Origin: Gammaproteobacteria bacterium
GTDB lineage: Bacteria; Pseudomonadota; Gammaproteobacteria; Steroidobacterales; Steroidobacteraceae
DNA length: 5,368 nucleotides
Assembly: GCA_030043215.1 (NCBI GenBank)
Contig: JASHYG010000267.1
Coordinates: forward strand, 1 to 5,368
Direction of reading: 5' to 3'
How positions within the stretch are numbered: the first letter of the stretch is position 1; the number at the start of each line of letters is the position of its first letter. Below, piece by piece: positions 1 to 4,935 of this stretch. Both the position numbers and the translations under genes were made by a program. The notes below the pieces were generated by a model. That model did no database searches, was not told the DNA's origin, and saw only the letters and a program-made list of their open reading frames with translations.

Positions 1-67
1 GGAGAATTTGCTCGCTCGCCGCCACGTCCGGATCGGCAAGCTGGGCGGGCTGAAAGTGAGTCTGCAT
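1..67 (-). CDS. glcF: Glycolate oxidase iron-sulfur subunit GlcF, N-terminal 22 codons (partial)
   Basis: Only the first 22 residues are inside the window; the gene continues past base 1. The ATG lies one base after the glcE stop (TGA-C-ATG). The peptide begins MQTHFQPAQLADPDVAASEQ, which resembles known GlcF starts (MQT..., then an acidic/alanine stretch before the first 4Fe-4S motif). The cysteine clusters that would prove the assignment lie outside the window. In the family, GlcF carries two 4Fe-4S clusters and passes electrons from the GlcD/GlcE flavin subunits to the membrane quinone pool. The SD upstream is weak, so translation is probably coupled to glcE. The call rests on the short N-terminal match and on the conserved gene order D-E-F. 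Confidence 0.85.
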   Translation of the reverse strand, partial: MQTHFQPAQLADPDVAASEQIL

Positions 68-68
68 G

Positions 69-1178
69 TCAGCTCATGCGTCCGGGATTGAGCCGGCCGG
101 AAGGATCGAACGCCGCCTTGACGCGGGCCGTCACGGCGGCGAGCGGCCCGGCCGGGGCCTGAAATACCGCCGTCGCCGAGCGCACTTCCCGCGGTGCTTT
201 GATGAGCGTCGCGTGCCCGCGTTTGAGCGCCCCCCGCACCCGCTCGGTACCGGCCTCGCGAGCGCCGATCCAGATCAGTCCGCCGCCCCAGTCGAGCAGA
301 TAGTCCTCGGGAGCGATCGTCTCGATGAGTCGTGCTGCATCGCTCGGCGGCACGGATAGCCGCCAGACGATCGGATGCGCCGCAAGCGAGGCCGCCGCAC
401 CGACCTCGGTCCAGAAGCGCCGCGAGTCTTCTGCCTCGAGCCAGAGGCACTCCGGACCGCCGAGCAGCTCGAGCAGCTGAGTGGCGCGCGCGCTCACGGA
501 TGGAATGAACCCTTCGAGCCGCAGCCCGACACCCCTCCCCGGCAGGAAGGCGGCCGCCGACACATTGCAGGCCGACGCGAGCGCATCGGCCATCGAGCGG
601 ACCGCGGTTTTGGGCTCGCTCACCGGCAGCAGCAGCGTGCGCTCGTGCTCCGGCGCCGGGTGCACCCGCACGGTGACCTCGGTCAGCACGGCGAGCGTGC
701 CCCAGGAGCCGGCCAGAAGCTTCGGCAGGTCGTAGCCCGTCACGTTCTTCACGACCCGGCCTCCGGCCTTGAAGCGGTCGCCCCGCCCCGACACCGCGTG
801 GAAGCCGAGGAAGTGATCGCGAGCCGCTCCAGCCGTGACGCGGCGCGGACCCGAGAGATTCGCCGCGAGCACCCCGCCGATCGTGGGCTTCCCGGTAGCG
901 CCCAGGAGCCGCGTCCAATCGGGCGGCTCGAAGGCCAGGCGCTGGGCGCGCGCGCCGAGGGCTTGCTCCAGCGTATCGAGTGGTGTCGCCGCGCGCGCGG
1001 TGAGCACGAGCTCGTCGGGCTCGTACTCCACGATACCGCTCAGGGCGGAGAGATCGAGAGTCTCGGCGGCAACCGGCTTGCCCACGCCGCGCAGCGATCC
1101 GCCGGCGAGCGGCTCGAGCGGGCCTGCGGCCGTCGCGATGATCTCCGCGATGTCGGCTTCGTCACGCGGCTTGAGCAT
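69..1178 (-). CDS. glcE: Glycolate oxidase FAD-binding subunit GlcE
   Basis: A 369-residue protein, close to the usual 350-370 for GlcE. It is the second FAD-binding subunit of the glycolate oxidase complex. An N-terminal FAD_binding_4 (PCMH-type) domain covers roughly residues 5-175. Visible signatures are the flavin loop LAGGSLRGVG (24-33), GGVLAANLSGPRR (101-113), the strongly GlcE-like GGRVVKNVTGYDLPKL (139-154) and GSWGTLAVLTEVTVRVHP (157-174). The C-terminus ends in FDPSGRLNPGR (357-367), the typical closing motif of the family. It lacks the long C-terminal catalytic half of GlcD, as expected. The ATG start is 9 nt after the glcD stop with only a weak purine stretch (GAGACGG), and the stop is 1 nt before glcF, so all three are probably translated in a coupled way from one mRNA. 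Composition matches its neighbours and no break is seen. Confidence 0.95.
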   Translation of the reverse strand: MLKPRDEADIAEIIATAAGPLEPLAGGSLRGVGKPVAAETLDLSALSGIVEYEPDELVLTARAATPLDTLEQALGARAQRLAFEPPDWTRLLGATGKPTIGGVLAANLSGPRRVTAGAARDHFLGFHAVSGRGDRFKAGGRVVKNVTGYDLPKLLAGSWGTLAVLTEVTVRVHPAPEHERTLLLPVSEPKTAVRSMADALASACNVSAAAFLPGRGVGLRLEGFIPSVSARATQLLELLGGPECLWLEAEDSRRFWTEVGAAASLAAHPIVWRLSVPPSDAARLIETIAPEDYLLDWGGGLIWIGAREAGTERVRGALKRGHATLIKAPREVRSATAVFQAPAGPLAAVTARVKAAFDPSGRLNPGRMS

Positions 1179-1187
1179 GCGGCCGTC

Positions 1188-2723
1188 TCAAAACCGCGGT
1201 AGATCGGGAAATCGCTCCGCCCCGGAGCGGATGTGCACCCGTCCCTCCTCCGCGCATCGATGCAGGGCCGGAAAGACCTTGCCCGGATTGAACCGCGCCC
1301 GGGGATCGAACGCCTGCTTCACTCTCAACTGCATTTCCAGGTCGACCGCCGTGAACTGATAGGGCATGAGATCCCGCTTCTCGAGCCCGACGCCATGCTC
1401 GCCCGTCAGCACGCCGCCCACGTCGACACAGAGCCGCAAGATCTCGGCACCGAACGCTTCGGCTCGCTCGAGCTCGCCCGGCCGGTTCGCATCGTACAGG
1501 ATGAGCGGGTGCAGATTGCCGTCACCGGCATGGAACACGTTGGCGACGCGAAGGCCATGGCGCTCGGACATCTGATAGATGGCGCTCAGCACCCGGGGCA
1601 ACTCGCGGCGCGGGATCGTCCCGTCCATGCAGTAATAGTCCGGGCTCAGCCGCCCGACCGCCGGAAAGGCTGCTTTGCGGCCGGCCCAGAAGGCGAGCCG
1701 CTCCGCCTCGCTCGAGGAGGCCCTGCAGCTCGAGGCACCGTGCGCCCGTGCGAGCTCGATCACGTGCTGGATGAGAAAATCCACCTCGGCGGCCGGTCCG
1801 TCGAGCTCGACGATGAGGAGCGCCTCGGCCTCGAGCGGGTAGCCCGCGTGCACGAACGCTTCGGCGGCGTGGATGGCCGGCCGGTCCATCATCTCCATGC
1901 CCGCCGGGACGATACCGGCCGCGATGACTCCTGCCACGCAAGCGCCCGCACCTTCCGTCGTCGGAAATCCGATGAGCAAGGCGCGCGCGCTCGGCGGGCG
2001 GGGCAGGATGCGCACCGTCACCTCGGTGACGATGCCGAGCAGCCCCTCGGAGCCGGTGATGAGCCCGAGCAGGTCATAGTGTCCCGCATCGAGGTGCCTG
2101 CCGCCGAGCCGGACGATCTCGCCGTCCGGCAGCACGAGCTCGGCCCCGAGCACGTTGTTCGTGGTGAGTCCGTACTTGAGGCAATGCACTCCCCCCGAGT
2201 TCTCCGCGACATTGCCGCCGATGGTGCAGGCGATCTGGCTCGAAGGGTCAGGCGCGTAGTAGAAGCCGTTGCCGGCCACCGCGTGGGTGATCGCGAGATT
2301 GGGTACCCCGCTCTGCGCGATCACGCAGCGATCGCCGTAATCGATCGCGAGGATGCGGTTGAATTTTCCGAGGCCCACGACGATCGCATCGGCCACGGGG
2401 ATGGCGCCCCCCGACAGGGACGTGCCGGCGCCGCGCGCGACGATGCTCAATCCCTCGCGGTGCGCGTACTCGAGGAGTCGCGATACCTGCTCGGTGGTCT
2501 CGGGAAGCGCGACGGCGAGCGGCTTCTGCCGATAGGCGGTGAGCCCATCCGTCTCGTACGCCGCCAGTTGCAGGTCATCGTCGATGAGGTCGCACGGCGG
2601 CACGATCGAGCGCAGCGCGCGCAGAATCTCGGGCCTGCGCGCGAGAACGGCCCGGTCGGGCTCGGGGAGTGAGATCACTCGGGTGTCAGCTGGCCTTTCT
2701 GCGCTCCGCGACCTGTGCTTCAC
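1188..2723 (-). CDS. glcD: Glycolate oxidase catalytic subunit GlcD (FAD-linked)
   Basis: A 511-residue FAD-linked oxidase that oxidises glycolate (and often D-lactate) to the keto acid. Motifs match E. coli GlcD closely along the whole length: the flavin phosphate loop RGAGTSLSGG (97-106), YAPDPSSQIACTIGGNVAEN (156-175), GGVHCLKYGLT (177-187), SPDYYCMDGTIPRREL (360-375), the metal/substrate motif HAGDGNLHP (398-406), GEHGVGLEK (441-449) and the closing LHRCAEEGR...FPDLPRF. The N-terminal half is the PCMH FAD domain and the C-terminal half is FAD-oxidase_C. Start: this GTG has a GAAGG SD six bases upstream but overlaps the DUF4279 gene by 38 nt. A second GTG at 2676-2678 (codon 16) would sit 7 nt after that gene's stop and give 496 residues, nearer the 499 of E. 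coli, but its purine stretch (AGAAAGG) is about 15 nt away. The identity is secure; the start is not. Confidence 0.97.
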   Translation of the reverse strand: MKHRSRSAERPADTRVISLPEPDRAVLARRPEILRALRSIVPPCDLIDDDLQLAAYETDGLTAYRQKPLAVALPETTEQVSRLLEYAHREGLSIVARGAGTSLSGGAIPVADAIVVGLGKFNRILAIDYGDRCVIAQSGVPNLAITHAVAGNGFYYAPDPSSQIACTIGGNVAENSGGVHCLKYGLTTNNVLGAELVLPDGEIVRLGGRHLDAGHYDLLGLITGSEGLLGIVTEVTVRILPRPPSARALLIGFPTTEGAGACVAGVIAAGIVPAGMEMMDRPAIHAAEAFVHAGYPLEAEALLIVELDGPAAEVDFLIQHVIELARAHGASSCRASSSEAERLAFWAGRKAAFPAVGRLSPDYYCMDGTIPRRELPRVLSAIYQMSERHGLRVANVFHAGDGNLHPLILYDANRPGELERAEAFGAEILRLCVDVGGVLTGEHGVGLEKRDLMPYQFTAVDLEMQLRVKQAFDPRARFNPGKVFPALHRCAEEGRVHIRSGAERFPDLPRF

Positions 2724-3159
2724 CGTGCACCTTCAGCACGACGGACAGGCCGGAGCGGGCGAGCATAGCGCTGAAATGCGGCGAGAGCGTGAAGGTGAAC
2801 TCGCTGCCGCCGACCACCTCCACCAGCAGCTCGACCGTTGCGCCCTCCGACTGCAGCCGCGACAGGAACGCCTGCGAGCGGCGCAGCTGCGCCACGGCCC
2901 GCAGCAGCACCACCTCCGTCTCCATCACGCCGCGCAGGCTCGAATCGATCTCCTCGAACTCCCCGGTCCAGTAGCTCTCGCGATAGGTCCCATCGAGTAG
3001 CTGCCCGCGGGCGGTCCGCCGCGCGTCGCCCGCCTTCCAGCTGTGCTGGGGCTCGAAGCCGAGCGTGCGGGTGATCTCGCTGGGATCGATGCTCGGGTGC
3101 CGGATGCTGAGCGAGACCGTGAAGTCGTCGAGACTCATCGGGGGGACGGTGTCGGCCAC
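2686..3159 (-). CDS. DUF4279-family protein, first gene of the glc operon
   Basis: A 157-residue cytoplasmic protein with no signal peptide or membrane segment. Signatures that look like DUF4279 are DDFTVSLSIRHPSIDPSEIT (11-30), the LGFEPQHSWKAGDARR block (33-48), the TYRESYW motif (58-64) and a C-terminal FTFTLSPHFSAMLARSGLSV stretch (121-140). These point to a small alpha/beta protein built of two similar halves. The family has no established biochemical role that I know, and I do not assign one. Start: the GTG at 3157-3159 is preceded six bases upstream by a very strong SD (AGGAGGAG); an internal ATG at 3138 has none. It is the promoter-proximal gene of DUF4279-glcD-glcE-glcF, and its 3' end either overlaps glcD by 38 nt or precedes it by 7 nt. 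That spacing means co-transcription, but does not prove a shared function. The family call comes from motif recognition, not a search. Confidence 0.82.
   Translation of the reverse strand: MADTVPPMSLDDFTVSLSIRHPSIDPSEITRTLGFEPQHSWKAGDARRTARGQLLDGTYRESYWTGEFEEIDSSLRGVMETEVVLLRAVAQLRRSQAFLSRLQSEGATVELLVEVVGGSEFTFTLSPHFSAMLARSGLSVVLKVHGEAQVAERRKAS
2730..2734 (-). promoter_or_regulatory. SD sequence for the upstream glcD start
   Basis: GAAGG on the minus strand, six bases before the GTG at 2721-2723. It lies inside the 3' end of the DUF4279 coding sequence. It favours this start over the downstream GTG at 2676-2678, and it would couple glcD translation to ribosomes finishing DUF4279. Confidence 0.5.
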
Positions 3160-3165
3160 GTGACG

Positions 3166-3173
3166 CTCCTCCT
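3166..3173 (-). promoter_or_regulatory. Strong SD deciding the DUF4279 start
   Basis: AGGAGGAG on the minus strand, six bases before the GTG at 3157-3159. It is the best SD in the window and sets the start at GTG, not at the later ATG (3136-3138) or the earlier in-frame GTG at 3214-3216. Its strength suggests the operon's first gene is translated well. Confidence 0.75.
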
Positions 3174-3195
3174 GGAAGCCCACAGCATGAGGCAG

Positions 3196-3211
3196 TGCGG
3201 GCCGACCCGCA
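3196..3211. repeat. Inverted repeat TGCGGG-N4-CCCGCA in the divergent region
   Basis: A perfect six-base inverted repeat with a 4-base centre (CCGA), 37 bases before the DUF4279 start. It could be an operator or a leader hairpin for the glc operon. There is no T-rich tail in either direction, so it is not a classic terminator. It partly overlaps the imperfect repeat at 3181-3197. Confidence 0.35.
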
Positions 3212-3242
3212 ACCACCCGCCCCCGCGACGGCGCTGGTGCTA

Positions 3243-3261
3243 GGATGGCCCGGCCCCATCC
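3243..3261. repeat. Inverted repeat GGATGG-N7-CCATCC upstream of the aldo/keto reductase
   Basis: A perfect six-base inverted repeat with a 7-base centre. It overlaps the candidate extended -10 (3238-3246) and ends seven bases before the SD at 3268. It could be an operator at the reductase promoter, or a hairpin in its leader mRNA. A chance origin is quite possible. Confidence 0.3.
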
Positions 3262-3267
3262 CCTGCG

Positions 3268-3272
3268 AGGAG
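3268..3272 (+). promoter_or_regulatory. SD deciding the aldo/keto reductase start
   Basis: AGGAG six bases before the GTG at 3279-3281. The overlapping ATG at 3277 is followed at once by TGA, so it cannot start this protein. The GTG places the twin-arginine motif at residues 11-12, as expected for a Tat signal. Confidence 0.75.
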
Positions 3273-3278
3273 CTCGAT

Positions 3279-4244
3279 GTGAGCCGCTCAGATCCCCCGC
3301 AGCTCACGCGCCGCGATGCCCTTGCGGCTGGCCTGATCGCCGGCGCCGGATTACTGTCCGGCCGGGCGGCAGCCTCGGCCGAGCCCCGCGCCGGGCATCC
3401 GCGGCTCATCGAGAAGCCGATTCCCTCGACCGGCGAGCGGCTGCCGGTCGTCGGGCTCGGGACCAACGGATTCAATCCGCGAACGCCCGAGGAGCTCGCT
3501 CAGCTGCGGGCCGTCCTCGAGGAGATCCCCCGCCTCGGCGGCAAGGTCGTGGACACGGCCGCGATCTACGGCCGCTCCGAGTCGGTCATCGGGGATGCGC
3601 TCGCGAGTCTCGGCACCCGCAACCGGATCTTCCTCGCGACGAAGGTGATGGCGCGCGATCGCGACGCGGGCCAAGCATCGATCGAGCGCTCGTTCCAGGC
3701 GCTGAGGACCCCGCGCATCGACCTGTTCCAGGTCCACAACCTGATGGACATGGACGAGATGGTCCCGGCGCTGCAAGACCTCAAGAAGGCCGGCCGGATT
3801 CGCTACGTCGGCATCACGGCGGTGAATCCGGCCGAGCACGCGCGCATGGCCGACGCCATCGTGAAGTTTCCACTCGATTTCATCGAGGTGGAATACTCGA
3901 TCGGCGATCGGCATTCCTCGAGCCGGGTCCTTCCGCTTGCGCAGGAGCACGGCGTCGCGGTGCTCATCGCCGCTCCCTTCGGCGGACTGCGCAGCGGCGG
4001 CGCGGGTGCCGCCTTCGCCCGTGTCCAGGGCCGCGCGCTGCCGGACTGGACCCGGGAGCTCGGCGTGACGAGCTGGGGCCAGCTATTCCTCAAATACGTC
4101 GTCTCGCATCCGGCCGTCACGTGCGCCATCCCGGGCACGACCGCCGTGAGTCACCTCACGGACAACCTGCAGGCCGCGCGCGGGCGCCTGCTCGATGCCA
4201 GCGAGCGCACGCGCCTGGAGACGCTCTGGGATTCGATGGCCTGA
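3279..4244 (+). CDS. Tat-exported aldo/keto reductase
   Basis: A 321-residue NAD(P)H-dependent oxidoreductase with the aldo/keto reductase barrel. The N-terminus is a twin-arginine signal: LTRRDALAAG (9-18, arginines 11-12), a hydrophobic stretch of Ala/Gly/Leu, then a probable ASA cleavage site near residue 34. The catalytic tetrad is intact: Asp92 and Tyr97 in VVDTAAIYGRSE, Lys122 in FLATKV, His153 in LFQVHN. The C-terminal IPGTTAVSHLTDNLQA (284-299) is the usual cofactor-phosphate region of the family. The substrate cannot be read from sequence. Tat export would allow the protein to fold with its cofactor in the cytoplasm before transport. The GTG start is set by AGGAG six bases upstream. 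It is divergent from the glc operon and convergent with the NTF2-like gene. Family and fold are secure; periplasmic location is inferred from the signal peptide. Confidence 0.92.
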   Translation: MSRSDPPQLTRRDALAAGLIAGAGLLSGRAAASAEPRAGHPRLIEKPIPSTGERLPVVGLGTNGFNPRTPEELAQLRAVLEEIPRLGGKVVDTAAIYGRSESVIGDALASLGTRNRIFLATKVMARDRDAGQASIERSFQALRTPRIDLFQVHNLMDMDEMVPALQDLKKAGRIRYVGITAVNPAEHARMADAIVKFPLDFIEVEYSIGDRHSSSRVLPLAQEHGVAVLIAAPFGGLRSGGAGAAFARVQGRALPDWTRELGVTSWGQLFLKYVVSHPAVTCAIPGTTAVSHLTDNLQAARGRLLDASERTRLETLWDSMA

Positions 4245-4267
4245 GCGGGACGGATCCCTTCGCGCGA

Positions 4268-4291
4268 GGCCGAGGGCGCGCCGCGGCCCTC
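4268..4291. terminator. Possible GC-rich hairpin in the convergent gap
   Basis: The 45-nt gap between two convergent genes holds GGCCG (4268-4272) pairing with CGGCC (4284-4288), and an alternative GAGGGC (4272-4277) pairing with GCCCTC (4286-4291). Either could act as a two-way transcription stop, but no T tract follows on either strand, and the arm reaches into the stop codon of the NTF2-like gene. Position, more than sequence, supports the call. Confidence 0.3.
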
Positions 4292-4910
4292 AACCGGGCG
4301 TGCCGGGCCTCACCGAGCCCTCGAGCCAGGCCCGGCCTTCGGCATAGAGTCTCTGCACTTCCGGTCCACGCAGGCCCGGCAGTCCCGATTTCTTGACGGG
4401 ATAGCCGATCCGAGTCTGCAGATACGCGAGGTGGCGGTAGCCTTCGGGAAAACTCTCGAGCAGCTGCGGATCGAGCCGCAGCACGGCGCCGGGCGATACC
4501 GGATCGATCCGGTCCTTCTCGTAGATCGGCTGCCTGCGCACCATGCCCCAACGCCCGGCCCGCCGCTCGAAGAAGTCGTAGAACCGGCCTGTGCAAACCA
4601 CGTCGCACAGCACTCCTTCGACGGGTGCGCGCTGGTTGATCGTCATCTTCGTCTGTGCAATGGCTCTCGGCCCAGCGATGTCGCAGGTGAAGCCGCCGTG
4701 AAAGTGCAGGATGCTCACCCCCTTCTCGAAGCCCTCGCGCCGCGCGCGGACGAACTCGCTCGCGGGCGCCTGCAGCCATGTGGCGGTCATCCAGCCGTCC
4801 TCGTGCCAGAGCGCGGCAAAGCGCTCCCAGTCCCCGCTATCGCTGTAGAGGATCCACCGGTCCACGATCTCGCGGATCGCCTCCGTCTCGGCATTGATGT
4901 CGCTGGACAT
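4290..4910 (-). CDS. NTF2/SnoaL_4-like protein with retained Asp-His pair
   Basis: A 206-residue protein with an NTF2-like (SnoaL_4) domain over about residues 8-133: AIREIVDRWILYSDSGDWER (11-30), FAALWHEDGW (31-40), ILHFHGG (67-73), MTINQRAPVEG (89-99) and FYDFFERRAGRWGMVRRQPIY (110-130, the typical pair of last strands). Aligned by eye with LinA, Asp24 and His69 fall on its catalytic Asp25/His73 pair, so an enzyme role such as dehydration or elimination is possible but unproven. Residues about 134-206 form an extension beyond the usual cone fold, ending in LPGLRGPEVQRLYAEGRAWL. There is no signal peptide, so it is cytoplasmic. The ATG start has GAGGG seven bases upstream; starting further upstream would add residues of low-complexity, non-domain sequence that is really the antisense of the neighbouring gene. 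It is convergent with the aldo/keto reductase and divergent from the glycosidase-like gene. Confidence 0.85.
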   Translation of the reverse strand: MSSDINAETEAIREIVDRWILYSDSGDWERFAALWHEDGWMTATWLQAPASEFVRARREGFEKGVSILHFHGGFTCDIAGPRAIAQTKMTINQRAPVEGVLCDVVCTGRFYDFFERRAGRWGMVRRQPIYEKDRIDPVSPGAVLRLDPQLLESFPEGYRHLAYLQTRIGYPVKKSGLPGLRGPEVQRLYAEGRAWLEGSVRPGTPG

Positions 4911-4935
4911 TTCTGTACCCTCTGAGGGCGTGATG
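4911..4935. promoter_or_regulatory. 25-base shared start region with a palindromic double SD
   Basis: CCCTC-T-GAGGG (4918-4928) is a perfect 11-base palindrome. Read on the minus strand, the left arm is the GAGGG SD of the NTF2-like gene; read on the plus strand, the right arm is the GAGGG SD of the glycosidase-like gene. Each is exactly seven bases from its ATG (4910 and 4936), so the arrangement is symmetric around base 4923. The gap is too short for two full promoters, so at least one promoter must lie inside the opposite coding sequence. A weak plus-strand candidate is TTGATG (4894-4899) with TACCCT (4916-4921). Confidence 0.6.

Larger units (their letters stand above)
3160..3278. promoter_or_regulatory. 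Divergent promoter region between the glc operon and the aldo/keto reductase
   Basis: These 119 bases separate two divergent genes, so promoters for both should lie here or close by. On the plus strand, TG-C-TAGGAT (3238-3246) resembles an extended -10 box, without a recognisable -35. On the minus strand, TTGCGG followed after 17 bases by CATGCT is a weak -35/-10 pair. Three short inverted repeats sit inside: CACAGC/GCAGTG (3181-3197, one mismatch), TGCGGG/CCCGCA (3196-3211) and GGATGG/CCATCC (3243-3261). The last overlaps the candidate -10. That a regulatory region exists is near certain from the gene layout; the individual boxes are tentative because short repeats arise easily at this GC content. 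Confidence 0.5.

Noticed and set aside
375..1202. A 275-codon plus-strand open frame antisense to glcE
   Set aside because: Low-complexity Arg/Gly/Glu-rich translation with no recognisable fold; it is a shadow of glcE.
1233..2672. A 479-codon plus-strand open frame antisense to glcD
   Set aside because: It mirrors glcD in a GC-rich genome where antisense frames stay open; the peptide is rich in Arg, His, Gly and Asp with no domain, and glcD on the other strand is unmistakable.
3195..3278. A 28-codon N-terminal extension of the aldo/keto reductase
   Set aside because: It would bury the Tat signal behind a Pro-rich stretch; the GTG at 3279 has AGGAG at ideal spacing and puts the twin arginines at residues 11-12.
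2720..3475. A 251-codon minus-strand frame spanning the divergent intergenic region
   Set aside because: It covers parts of two real genes in another frame, is Ala/Arg/Gly-rich without motifs, and lacks a supported start.
3245..4396. A 383-codon plus-strand frame overlapping the aldo/keto reductase
   Set aside because: It is the +1-shifted shadow of the reductase, Arg/Pro-rich with no motif, while the reductase frame has all catalytic residues and a signal peptide.
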